From: Diphasiastrum complanatum
Lineage: Eukaryota > Streptophyta > Lycopodiopsida > Lycopodiales > Lycopodiaceae
Assembly: GCA_029204225.1 (NCBI GenBank)
Contig: CM055098.1
Coordinates: 18,011,303 to 18,075,302, forward strand
Direction: 5' to 3'
DNA: 64,000 nucleotides
Of this stretch, positions 1-10,160 are shown one piece after another. Position 1 is the stretch's first letter, and every line of letters begins with the position of its first letter. Below the pieces are notes generated by a model. That model was not told where the DNA came from, ran no database searches, and was given only the letters and a program-made list of their open reading frames with translations. A program made the position numbers and the translations under genes.

Positions 1-82
1 TGTGTTGACAAAATCGTAGTTTAGTTCTCAAACTCTCTGGTAGACTTGATAACAAGGTCATGACTGCATCATAATCATCCAC

Positions 83-84
<2 letters not shown>

Positions 85-170
<86 letters not shown>
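85..170. repeat. (GA)43 microsatellite
   Basis: This is an uninterrupted GA dinucleotide tract that ends two bases before the ATG at 172, the first Met of the zinc-finger exon of the hAT gene. In-frame Leu-Ser and Arg-Glu runs read through it are artefacts. Confidence 0.97.
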
Positions 171-171
<1 letters not shown>

Positions 172-172
<1 letters not shown>

Positions 173-2359
173 TGGCCGCTCGTCCCATCTGGGATGGGGT
201 GGAGCTGATGCCCGACAAGAAGTGGCGTTGCCCTTTTTGTCGAAAGCAGTTCACAGGGAACGCCTCTTGGGTTCGAGCACATTTGGGGGGATTGCGAGTC
301 CGACCCACGGGGGACGCTACGGGATCGGCATTTGTATGGTCATCCCCACTGCGGAGAGGGCTCACATTCTCGAGGCATATTCTGAGCTAGTTGCTGAGCC
401 CGACGAGCCGTCCACAGATGTTGTGGACTCTGTTTCCATTGGTGCACCCACTGCCACCGACCCTGCCACCGGTACACCCAGCGCCACCGCCCCCACCCCC
501 ACCATCGCATCCGCACCCGCCACCGCCTCCGCCACAGCCACCCGTACCCCCTCCGCCAGTACTCCCCATGGATGCACAGCCTCCACTGCTGCACCTACAC
601 CTGTGCCATCACCGTCAGATCCACATCCCGAGGCACCAGACAGATGTCCATGTCGGGATCTTTCAGAGAGGGGCAACACAGAGAGGCCACCAGGACCATA
701 GCACAGATGTTCTATGACCTGAAGCTCCCCTCTATCATGGCATCATCCCGCATCTTTCGAGAGGCTATCTCGAAAGTTGCAGTCTACGGGCCCGGCTACA
801 CACCACCCACAGCCGACGCACTACGCGGCCCTTTGCTCCAGGACCGGGTTGCATCAGTCAAAGAGAGACTGGCCGGACTGCAGGAGGCTTGGGATAGGTA
901 CGGCTGTTCCATCATGGCTGATGGGTGGACTGATCGTCGTAGACGTCCACTCATCAACGTGTTTGTTTCTAGTTGTTACGGTTCCATGTTCCTGTGCAGC
1001 ATTGATGCCTCCGAGGCAGGGAGAGTGCACTCGGCCAAGTACATTTACGGCATCATCCGCATAGCGATAGAGGAGGTCGGGCCACAACGCGTTGTCCAGG
1101 TACAATTTTTTCTCATTAGTTGCTTGGTCATTTACTGCCTAATGTTGATACAAAGTTTTGCGTAGTTTTCGATTGATTGCAATGTGTTTCCAAGCTGTGA
1201 ACCGATCGTGTGAACGTACCGCGAAAGGTTGTGACGGACAATGCGTCCAACTGCCGCGGTATGGGGGAGCTTCTTATGGCAGAGTACCCCTCCATTGTGT
1301 GGACTCCATGTGCTGCACACTCACTGGACCTCCTCCTGCATTCCATCGGGTGCTTGCCTTGGGTCAGTGAGATTCTCACGAGGGCATTTGCTGTTGTGGA
1401 CTTCGTCACACGCAAGCGTCGCATGACTGCCCTTTTCCGCACATTCAGCAGGTAATATGGTATTTATTTTTTGGCTCGTTCAAGATGCTTTTTTTTTTTT
1501 GCTCGTTTCATGTGTGCCTCTCATTCCGTTTGTCAATGCAGGCTCGAGTTGAAAAAGCCCGCTCGCACCCACTTCGCCTACCAGTTCATCATGCTTGAGC
1601 GGCTACACAAGCTCAAGGGTGATTTGCGGCGCATGGCTATTTCTACAGAGTTCACCGCCATGGACCTATCCACGACCCCAGAGGGCTTGGCCTTCCACGA
1701 CATCTTATTCATGGAGCCTTTATGGGTGGATATGCAGCAGCTGATGGACATCATGCGCCCCATCTACTCTGTTCTGAGGCTCGTTGATCGCGAGGGGTGC
1801 ACGATGGGCCTCATTTACGAGTTCATGGATCGCATAGGCGAGTCTCTCCAGCGTTCTGAGCTGGACCCTGCCAGGTATAACTTTTTTCCGTCTCACCATC
1901 CTTACTTCCATTTCGCACTCTGTTTTGTCTTGCTGCTGCAACACGATGGTATGTAATTGTTGCCTCCATATGGTATGGTCCACAGGTTGAAGCCTATTCG
2001 GCGGTTGTGGCAAAGACGATGGGATAAGTTTCACCGACCCATTCACAGTGTGGCCCACATACTGCATCCGCTGTTTCAGAGCGAGAGGCAGTTGGACGAT
2101 GCAGAGCTGCGTGCGGACTGGTTCTCGTACATTCCCCAGGTAAGAGTGTACCACAGAGGGTTCCTTCCGGCAGACCCAGAGGCAGGCCAGCCAAGAGGGG
2201 ACGACGCACTGATGATTTTTCTAGTCGTCTCTTGGCAGGCGTTGGCCAGACTTAGAGGAGTCCCAAATGCCTCCAGACTCCCAGCCAGACTTTGTATTTG
2301 ACACCCCTGCAGATGCATCTGGCACGCAGAGGGATGATATTTTTAGCACAGACTTGTAG
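172..2359 (+). pseudogene. hAT-family transposase gene (BED finger + DUF659), spliced, damaged
   Basis: This is a cut-and-paste DNA transposase of the plant hAT group. A BED-type zinc finger begins at the ATG at 172 (WRCPFCRKQF, then RAHLGG). The reading frame then shifts near a run of six Gs at about 285-291. A low-complexity Pro/Ala/Thr linker follows. The DUF659/RNase H-like region runs from about 650 (MADGWTDRRRRPLINVF, then VVTDNASNC, then TPCAAHSLDL). Introns fit GT..AG at 1100-1227, 1452-1541, 1875-1985 and 2140-~2236. The exons are about 650-1099, 1228-1451, 1542-1874, 1986-2139, and a last exon ending at the TAG at 2357-2359. The C-terminal hATC dimerisation domain expected after YIPQ is missing, so the protein would not be a complete transposase. 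No terminal inverted repeats were identified. The family call is firm; the exon borders at the 5' end are approximate. Confidence 0.8.
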
Positions 2360-2863
2360 ATACTGATACACATTTTAGCATCATGTACAGTGGCATCAGA
2401 TGAGATGTATATATTTTTTTACAGTCTATTTGTGTCATGGCTAATTTATCGTGGTTGCTTACAAATGGTTAGCTCTGTGAAATTTGAATGGTTAGTCAGA
2501 AATGGTTTGCTCCGTGCAAGATGAGAGAGAGAGAAAGAGAGAGAGACCAGCACATCTGCATCTCATTCATAACATATGCATCATGTTCAACCATTTAACA
2601 TAACACGCTAAACCCGACACCCTAACAAATGGCACAGTTAACATAACACCATAAACCCTAACAAATTATCATAAACCCACAACCCCACAGCCATAACCAT
2701 CAAAACAAGCCACAACCATAATCATCATAACCACATCCATAAACATCATCAACCCCACCCCACGTCCTCATTGTGTCGTAGGCATTGCACCACAGGTATG
2801 TGCAGATTCAACATCAAAGCAGCACTTGTGTAGCATACACTTAAACCTGCATAGAATGTATTA
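2360..2863. other. Non-coding stretch, no gene seen
   Basis: This is AT-rich sequence after the hAT gene, with a short GA tract at about 2523-2547 and an A/C-rich zone at 2570-2760. It contains a few CCCTAA-like words that are too scattered to be telomeric. Confidence 0.5.
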
Positions 2864-3460
2864 ATGGTCCAGGAATACAGTCCACAGGTTCGTGAAGCGG
2901 GTATGAACCCAAGGGACCGAGCCTGGCTCGATTCGGGTATCGTCCGGACAAAATGGCCGTTCGACGAGACAGAAACGCAATCAGGTCAAGCGAAATGGAC
3001 TAGTTTTGCAACTCTCCGCCCGACGGCCCCGTTTCTCCAAACGGGATCCGTTTCAGGTGTCGTCCATTTCGTCCAGCGGACAACCTCGATAGGAACTTGT
3101 GGGAGTAGACGGGACGAGGACCGGCCGGATGGCAGGCCCAGTACGTCCTTCCGAAGTTCGACGTCAAACAGGGCTTCAGGGACACTTTGTCCGGTCGGGA
3201 CCTGAAAACATTTGGAATCGACAAAATGGTCCAGGAATACAGTCCACCGATTCGTGATCCCGATACGATCTCAAGGGACCGAGCCTGGCTCGATTCGGGT
3301 GTCGTTCGGTCAAAATGGCCGTTCGACGGGCTAGTTTTGCAGCTCTCCGTCCGACGGCCCAGTTTCTCCAAACAGGATCCGTTTCGGGTGTCGTCCGTTT
3401 CGGCCAACGGACAACCTCGCTAGGAACCTGTGGGAGTAGACAGGACGAGGAACGGACGGA
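2864..3460. repeat. 362-bp tandem duplication
   Basis: The phrase ATGGTCCAGGAATACAGTCC starts at 2864 and again at 3226, giving a 362-bp period. Both copies share a long GC-rich block (for example GGGACCGAGCCTGGCTCGAT). The second copy carries an internal deletion and breaks off at about 3460, where the 112-bp array begins. It is much richer in GC than its surroundings. No coding function is supported. Confidence 0.85.
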
Positions 3461-3463
3461 CGG

Positions 3464-4095
3464 CCTGTAGTGAATGAAACAGTTTGCATAAGTAATTAGT
3501 AAGCTATTGAAGTTCATCTGGGGGGAACCGATCACATCATATAAGACATAGTACTGTGTAAGTCTCGTGGTTCCCTGTAGTGAATGGAACAGTTTTGCAT
3601 AAGTAATTAGTAAGCTGTTGAAGTTCATTCGGGGGGAAACCGATTACATCATATAAGACATAGTACTGTGTAAGTCTTGTGGTTCCCTGTAGTGAATGGA
3701 ACAATTTTGCATAAGTAATTAGTAAGCTGTTGAAGTTTATCCGGGGGGAAACCGATCACATCATATAAGACATAGTACCGTGTAGGTCTCGTGGTTCCCT
3801 TTAGTGAAAGGAACAGTTTTGCATAAGTAATTAGTAAGCTGTTGAAGTTCATCTGGGGGGAAACCGATCACATCATATTAGACATAGTACTGTGTAGGTT
3901 TCGTGGTTCCCTGTAGTGAATGAAACAGTTTTGCATAAGTAATTAGTAAGCTGCTGAAGTTCATCCGGGGGGAAACCGATCACATCATATAGGACATAGT
4001 ATTGTGTAGGTCTCGTGGTTCCCTTTAGTGAATGGAACAATTTTGCATAAGTAATTAGTAAGCTGTTGAAGTTCATCCGGGGGGGAACCGATCAG
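3464..4095. repeat. 112-bp tandem array, about 5.6 copies
   Basis: Units begin at CCTGTAG/CCTTTAG at 3464, 3574, 3686, 3798, 3910 and 4022. The spacing is 110 bp, then 112 bp four times. Units differ by only a few substitutions and a G-run length change (GGGGGG with or without one base). The last unit is cut at about 4095. Short minus-strand frames that recur in each unit simply reflect the repetition. Confidence 0.95.
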
Positions 4096-4487
4096 TAATA
4101 TGTTTGCCATACAAACCATAATCTTCACTCAAAACCACTTTTAGATCTTTCTTTGCCGCTTTTTTGGAGCTTAGTTCCCAATGAAGGTTCATAATAATTT
4201 TGCAAATTTTTTTGGGTACCGTTTTCTTATTTTTTAACAGGAGGGGGCAGGTGGGTGCCAGACACCCTCTGATAATTAATTCTGGGGGGGGGAGGGAGGG
4301 GCCATAAATTGATTTTATTTCGTTTTGGGGATGTGGGACAGAATGGGCTAGTGATGGTATTTTTTTTCTTTTTTGAAAAAAAAAAAATTGAACATGGGGG
4401 ACGCATCCGGACGCGGACGCACCCCTGAGGCGTCCACGTCCGGACGCGGACGTGGACGCGCGTCCGCGTCCAGGGTCCGCTTCCTTA
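4096..4487. other. Non-coding stretch with poly-G and GC-palindromic islands
   Basis: No gene is visible. The segment holds short G runs (about 4284-4302) and an A/T homopolymer zone. A GC-rich block at 4399-4472 is built from GGACGC and its complement GCGTCC. It ends where the copia LTR begins. Confidence 0.5.
4399..4472. repeat. GGACGC/GCGTCC palindromic cluster
   Basis: Several direct copies of GGACGC are followed by inverted copies GCGTCC, so the strand could fold on itself. It is a sharp GC island in AT-rich DNA directly beside the truncated LTR. Confidence 0.75.
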
Positions 4488-4782
4488 GCTCTAGCATAAT
4501 AGAATAATTGTGTTGGGGCGCCAACCTACTTAAATAGATTCTCTAATCAATGAGAAAAGCAAAGAGCCTAAAGTAAATAGCAGAAGAGCAAAAGCTAATT
4601 GCTATAATTACTACCTATATTGGGTAAAATTCCAAGATGAATTTCTAAGTACTAAATAGATCCTAATTTAGTTGTAGTGTACCCACCTACATGCATACTA
4701 TAAATAGAATGGCCCCTAAAATAGCATGCAGGCATGGCCAAACTATCATTAAGGGGTATCAAATAAACATTAATTCCTAACA
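4488..4782 (-). repeat. Copia 3' LTR, truncated
   Basis: It matches 7500-7814, starting from GCTCTAGCATAATAG and ending ...CCTAACA. About 100 bp of the outer end is missing at 4488. Confidence 0.88.
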
Positions 4783-4791
4783 CTCTCCCTT
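4783..4791 (-). other. Polypurine tract
   Basis: On the minus strand AAGGGAGAG abuts the LTR start TGTTAGG. This is the expected plus-strand primer position. Confidence 0.75.
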
Positions 4792-5310
4792 AATGTTTAC
4801 TTTGTTATCTATTACTCCTAGAAGTTCTCTAAACTTCTGAAACTTCTAAAGATATCCGCAACTTGTTTTTCTGCAGGCTCCACTTTCCCTGAAAGTAGAC
4901 GGATCCTTGGTTTTCGACAGTGTAGCCATGTAGGCAAAGTGTACATCCCCATCCTTATGATGATCAGATGATCCTCTTGTTGATCGTCCTGTCGACCCTG
5001 ATCTTCATGTTGCTTTTCAAGTCTAGCCGATCTCCTAGTCCCTTGTATACTGGATTCTCCCTATTCCATAATGACACTCTCCTTGATAGTTTCATAGTAC
5101 CATCTAGGCAATCTTCTAGCTTATGATGTAGGATGCTTCCTGCTTGGTGAAGTAGGAGGTGAATAAGTGTCCCATATATTTGATCTCTCCTATCTCAATC
5201 AAAGTCACTCTAGGTTCTTGGATTGGCATAGGCGATACATGTGTCGATTCAAGTTTTTGTAATAACTCGTCACATATTATAGGGATTCCTCTATCTTGAT
5301 TCTTATCAAG
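4792..5310 (-). pseudogene. Residual copia pol sequence
   Basis: Only scraps are readable on the minus strand: a RRSARLEK-like stretch resembling the integrase-RT linker, and near 4830-4860 a KQVADIF-like stretch resembling the RNase H tail that precedes the PPT. The catalytic regions of IN, RT and RNase H are gone. Confidence 0.45.
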
Positions 5311-6628
5311 TTATATCTTTGTATCTTTATGAGTTGCCTCCTCATCAAAGGCTACATCCCTACTTATGACTATTTTCTTAAGTTTGTACAACCGCCCTGC
5401 AAGTATGCCCTCAGCTACTACTTCATTATTTTTCCTCTTGATGAGACACCGCTGTTCATCAAATTGCACCACCATGTGTTGCTTTGCAATAGCTGATACT
5501 GAGAGTAAATTTTTTTTGATTCCCGGTACATAAAACACATTCTTTATATTTCTAATCTTCCTTGAAGGTAGTTGTACTTGTACTTTTCCAACTCCCTTTA
5601 TATCATATGTGTAGTTGTCTCCCAACTTCACATTTGAATCATCATCTAATTTTTGAAAATTAGATAGCCAGTCTCACCTAGGTGTCATGTGCTTCGAAGC
5701 TCCTGAATCAATAAACCAATAGTCTTCTTCCTTCGAGAAGCCACCACCAGAAGATGTCGATGCCGAAAACAACTCATAGTCTTCAAGATCCAAAGCACTC
5801 AATTTTGCATTAGATGTTTCTTCTTCTTCAGCAAAATTCTCGTCCTGCTTTTTCTTGATCTTGTTGTGCCAGCACTCCTTTGCATAATGTCCTAATTTTC
5901 TGCAAGTAAAGCAGTTTCCTTTTCGAACCACTTTCTTTCCATCTTTTGATCAATTTGATTGATTCTCCTCCATATCTTGCTGCTTCTTATTCTTCTTCTT
6001 CCCTTTGCCACCCTTCTTGGAACTTTGTTCTTGGTTCTTTGCCAGAAATGCCTATTTCTTGAAATAATCTCTATTGACAATATTTTGTTGTCTCATTTCT
6101 TCCTGTAGTAAGATGGCATTTAGCTCGAAAGAAGGCCTCGTTTCTCTTAACGATAGATAGGCCAAAGGTAGACTATTAAGTACAATGGATACCAACACTG
6201 AATCTTGAACACTTTCTCCAACTGCAATAAGTTGTCCTCTCAGATCTTTCACCCAAGTAAAGTAGTCCGTTACTGATTCACCTATACCCATCTTCAATGG
6301 TATGAAGCTTATTCAAGATCCGTGACTGATTTACCATCTCATACAAGTTCTTCAGTATATCCCAAACCTCCTTGGGACTAGCAGCATCTCTGATATGAGG
6401 TATGATCATATCTTTAACTGATAAGTTGATGATATGATGAGCTTTTCTTCTACGTTTCTGATACTCCTTCAACTCTCTATCAGTGGTAGGAGCTGTCTCG
6501 ACACCTGTGACAATCTCGCAATATTCTCTATCTTGGAGAATATTCTGCATCTTGAACTTCCATATACTATAGTTTGTTCCATCTAGCTTGCTAGACTCCG
6601 GCAACAGAAAATCGTTTAACCCTGCCAT
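5311..6628 (-). pseudogene. Copia gag-protease remnant
   Basis: Starting at 6628, the Gag N-terminus reads KLDGTNYSIWKFKMQ. It continues through the UBN2-type region (ESVTDYFTWVKDL, then LNSLPLAYLSLRETRPSFEL). A CCHC zinc knuckle CFTCRKLGHYAKEC lies near 5911-5870. The aspartic protease signature WFIDSGASKHMTPR lies near 5715-5674. Downstream, VFYVPGIKKNLLSVSAI is the conserved segment after the protease. Frame changes near 6280, 6060 and 5670 break it into four pieces, so it is not translatable as one protein. Gag packages the element RNA; the protease would process the polyprotein. Confidence 0.85.
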
Positions 6629-7383
6629 TGTACTGATCTGTCCAGAAACAGCCTATCCAGCAGTGACCTGTCCAATAGAGACCTGTCTTGAAACAACCTG
6701 TCCAGCAGTGACCTGTCCAAGATAGACCTGTCTAGAAAAAGCCTTCCCTGGATATCACCTGTCCAGATTTTGCCTATCTGGTTGCTGCCTGTCCCAGATA
6801 CTGCCTTACAGATCACTGCCTTCCCCAGTTGCTGCCACCCTCAGGAACACTTGTCCTGGTTGTTGCTGCCTCAGGTACTGCCTGTCTAATCACTACTGCC
6901 TTCCCCAGCTGCTGCCGCCCTCAGGAACACCTGTCCTGGTCGTTGCTGCGTCAGGTACTTCCTGTCTGGACCTGCACCAAATCTGCCTTCCTCAGATGCT
7001 CCTGCACCTGCTGTTGCTGCCCTTAGATGGTCCTGCACCTGCTATAACCTGTTCGGTTACTGCCTGCACCGCCTGGAAACCGCCTGCTCAGGTACTGTCG
7101 GCCTCAGAAGCCACCTGTTTAGGTACTGCCGCCCTCAGAAGGACCTGAAACAAATCTGCCGCCCTCAGGTAAAGCCTGCTCCAGATGTGACCTGCACCAG
7201 AAAACCAGCAAACAACCTGAAAAATTCTGAGTCAGGTCTGTAAACAGCCAAGAACTTCCCTTCAATCTTCTCCTAGAAGATTCCCATTGCCTTCCTAACA
7301 ACGTTGACTCCACATGCAGCTTCAACTCCTCCAATCTGATTGCACACCTGCAAATACAAATTCTCTCTCTCACCAAAGCGCTT
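6629..7383 (-). other. Copia 5' leader with short reiterated motifs
   Basis: This is the region between the primer site and the gag ATG. It is filled with imperfect copies of CCTGTCC/CCTGCACC-type words every 10-30 bp on the plus strand, most regularly at 6640-6760. On the minus strand this gives a LLDRS-like repeat. No known protein is recognisable. Confidence 0.6.
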
Positions 7384-7395
7384 GCTTTGATACCA
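7384..7395 (-). other. Primer binding site (initiator Met tRNA type)
   Basis: The minus strand reads TGGTATCAAAGC directly after the LTR terminal ...AACA. This is one base from the common plant TGGTATCAGAGC site. Confidence 0.85.
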
Positions 7396-7814
7396 TGTTA
7401 AAATTTGTGATACAAATTCTATACGAAGTTACTAGTCCTACTAGCACTCACACAAAACCAAGCAAAGAGAGAATTCAGATCATAGGAGAATTGAGCAATG
7501 CTCTAGCATAATAGAATAATTGTGGTGGGGCGCCAGCCTACTTAAATAGATTCTCTAATTAATGAGAAAAGCTAAGAGCCTAAAGTAAATAGCAAAAGGG
7601 CAAAAGCTAATTGCTATAATTACTACCTATATTGGGTAAAGTCCCAAGATGAATTTCTAAGTACTAAAGAGATCCTAATTTAGTTGTAGTGCACCCACCT
7701 ACATGCATAGGCCTTAAAAAACGAATTTACTATAAATAGAATGGCCCCTAAAATAGCACGCAGGCATGGCCAAACTATCATTAAGGGGTATCAAATAAAC
7801 ATTAATTCCTAACA
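7396..7814 (-). repeat. Copia 5' LTR, complete
   Basis: It is 419 bp, TG...CA, bounded on the left by the primer site and on the right by LINE sequence. It carries a ~20-bp segment near 7711-7730 that the other LTR lacks. Confidence 0.88.
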
Positions 7815-8990
7815 TGGTGACCCCATGAGGTAATCAACAACGCTGTGGCCTCCATTGTGAGGGTGACATGTATACCTGCCAGAATCAAGCCAGCAAGCCA
7901 GGCCATTATAAATGGCCAGCTCATGGGCTTCTCCTAGCTGCAGCAAGCACTCCCCATAGGTCCTAAATTGTCCTCAGATGTCCTGGTAACTCCTAAGTCA
8001 TCTTCATCAAGTGCTCGTAAACAAAGATGATCAGTAATATCATGGAAATCCGCCTGTCGTGAGGCTGTCCTGGCGTTAAAATCCCCAGTGAGAAATGTAT
8101 GTCCTCGCTCTGACAACATCCATAGAAAGATCCAGAAAAGATGAACCTGTACTATCAACAAAGGAAGAGGACTCTGGAGGAAAGTAGCAAGTTGCAATGA
8201 ATATGTCTCTGTCTAAGCCGGTGCCATGTCTATCAATACGGAGCCAAATGTAGCGTGCATGCTCATCATGTCTAACAAACTCAATGATAGGTCGCAAGGA
8301 TTCCCTATATATGCAAGCAACTCCACCTGAGCCTCTCCCAGTCATAGATCTAGTTTCTGGCCTATATACTAAGTCCCATTTGGATCCCGGAAAGGTAGGA
8401 AGATCTCTCTCTTGGCTCTCACGAGTCTCCATAAAAAACACCAAATCTCTCCCTGCAATAAAACCTGTCAAATCTCCTGTTGTCGACAATGAGTGGATGC
8501 TATTACAATTCCACACCCCAATCCGCCGCTGTGCAGTGTGCGTGGGGCCCCAGGGTGCTCCCATGCCCGAGGACCCCAACTCCCTATTTCTGAGAGCTAT
8601 TGGATACGTGGTCAATATATCAGACCTGGCCCCCCTGTATATCACTCGTCTCCCCGTCGTCTTAGATTCCTGGAAGGCTTTACATCTTTCTACTACTTGG
8701 ATATAGGTGAGGTCGTCATCCATATACATATGAGTGCCATGCAGTTTGGTTTGGCATCGTAAGGCTGCCCTACGAGTCTCTAGTGAATTGAAGCGAATTA
8801 GCAGGGTGGCATTATCCCATGTGGTTCTCTAAGCAGTATCCAAGCCTTCGGTATTATGAGCTAGTGTAGTTTCAATAAATGCTTTGCCTCTTCAAGTGCA
8901 TTGTGGCTGTCCGTAATGCCGTGTACCCTAATGTTAAGAGATTTATGTGCTCGAGACTTTTCTTCAGTGAGAGTAGTGGAAGAATATCTT
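7815..8990 (-). pseudogene. LINE fragment: ORF1-like region fused to APE endonuclease
   Basis: This is a non-LTR retrotransposon piece on the minus strand. At about 8960-8700 an ORF1-like region reads LNIRVHGIT, then RFNSLETRRAALR, then MYMDDDLTYIQ. It resembles the C-terminal part of transposase_22/L1-type ORF1 proteins. It runs in frame (8729-8076) into an endonuclease/exonuclease/phosphatase domain: VWNCNSIHS, METRE, GSGGVACIY, IATCYFPPES, then after a frame change TGDFNART, and finally VVDYLMGS near 7830. These are the Asn, Glu, Asp-Asn and Asp positions of APE nucleases, which nick the target DNA. The terminal SDH motif and all of the reverse transcriptase are missing because the sequence stops exactly at the copia LTR. 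Confidence 0.78.
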
Positions 8991-9246
8991 TGAAAGCATA
9001 ATATATCCTACTATAATCTAGGAAATGTGTCTACTAAAGAAATAACTATAATTTTCGACTGTGGTGATGCTCACAACAATGGTAGGCTACAATATAAGTT
9101 TATCAAAGGTCGGGGAAAAACTATGAATGGACTTCAAACATGACATGCTAGGTTCGGGAAACGTTTATTAGGATAGAGGTAAAATGTTTGTGGTTTTCGA
9201 GGTGTCAGGTTTGTTATTTTCACTAGTATTCTCTTGATTGCTACAG
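8991..9246 (+). other. Non-coding, probable intron of the NFXL2-like gene
   Basis: No coding match was found. It ends in the splice acceptor TTGCTACAG before 9247. Confidence 0.4.
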
Positions 9247-9781
9247 GTGCCTTGTTATCAGGATCTCCAATGTGAAAGGAAGTGTCAGAACCTTCGGAAT
9301 TGTACACGTCACGTCATCAATGCAAGCGTCGATGTTGTGACGGGAATTGGCCTCCTTGTTTGGAGGTATGCTCAATTGGAACATACATACAATGGCATAC
9401 CTGTTTTTGAAAGTGTTCAATTGCTACAGAGACCCTTACATTGTAATTATAGTAAGTTTGATTTCAGGTGTGTGGGAGAAAGTTGAGATGTGGTAACCAC
9501 AAGTGTCCCGCTCCTTGCCACAGGTATTAAGGCTGGTGAGATCCCCTTTATTTCTGACATTCTATCATATTTAAAAGATTGCACTTATACGCATAATTTT
9601 TGTAAGCCTGAATCTCAGATCAATTTTCCTCTATTTTTTACATTTTGAATGGAATGCTTTTTCTTAGTTTGGGAACTATGCAAAGAAAAGGCTACTACAT
9701 GCCAAAAAACTCATTGAGTAGGTCAATTTTAATGCTATGCTGCTTGAAAGCAAATTTGCGCAATCTTATTTCAAATGTTAC

Positions 9782-10160
9782 ATAGTCTACAAAAACGCGT
9801 TTCTGGGCAAACACGTTCTTAGAAATGCGTTTTTGGGACAGAAACACAGAATTTTTTTTTTTTTTTTCAGAAACGCAGGAGGATAAATGGGGTGGTCTTG
9901 GTATAGTAACTGCTCATTATCGATGCAGTGATTTGACAGGAAATGGAACACATTTCCATAGAAGACTTTTAAGTTTTAACCTTGATAGAATCCAACATGC
10001 ATTGTTGCCCCCAAACTGGACCACATTGTACCCGACCCGAAACATTCGGCAACCTACATAAATGAACTGCCCTTAATAAATGCTTTGATTTGATACCCAT
10101 ATTGCCCACAAAAAAAATTAATTTTTTTTTTCAGAAACGCGTTTCGAAACGCAGTGCAAC
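9782..10160. other. Insertion in NFXL2 intron flanked by AAACGCGTTTC palindromes
   Basis: ACGCGTTTCT at 9797 and CAGAAACGCGTTTCGAAACGC at about 10133-10152 bound a segment. The segment contains T-rich tracts and an A-run (about 10108-10116). No coding match was found. It could be a small non-autonomous element or nested debris. Confidence 0.35.

Larger units (their letters stand above)
4488..7814 (-). mobile_element. Ty1/copia LTR retrotransposon, pol largely deleted
   Basis: The element is transcribed right to left. The 5' LTR is 7396-7814 (TG...CA, 419 bp), the primer site is 7384-7395, and the gag and protease remnants lie at 5674-6628. A short pol remnant follows. The PPT is at 4783-4791, and the 3' LTR at 4488-4782 lacks its outer end. 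The internal region is only about 2.6 kb against roughly 4-4.5 kb in full copia elements. Integrase core, reverse transcriptase and most of RNase H are absent, so it could move only with help from another element. The two LTRs differ by scattered substitutions and a ~20-bp indel, so the insertion is not recent. It interrupts the LINE sequence to its right. Confidence 0.88.

Noticed and set aside
340-700. Pro-, Gly- and Ala-rich frames on both strands
   Set aside because: All are shadows of one C-rich low-complexity linker in the hAT gene.
2600-2760. CCCTAA-like words suggesting interstitial telomere repeats
   Set aside because: Words are scattered with irregular spacing in an A/C-rich stretch; no tandem (CCCTAAA)n array.
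3649-4076. Repeated 67-codon minus-strand frames
   Set aside because: They arise because the 112-bp tandem unit lacks stops in one frame; no protein family and no codon bias.
8284-8762. Plus-strand frames of 89-140 codons
   Set aside because: Antisense shadows of the LINE endonuclease frame.
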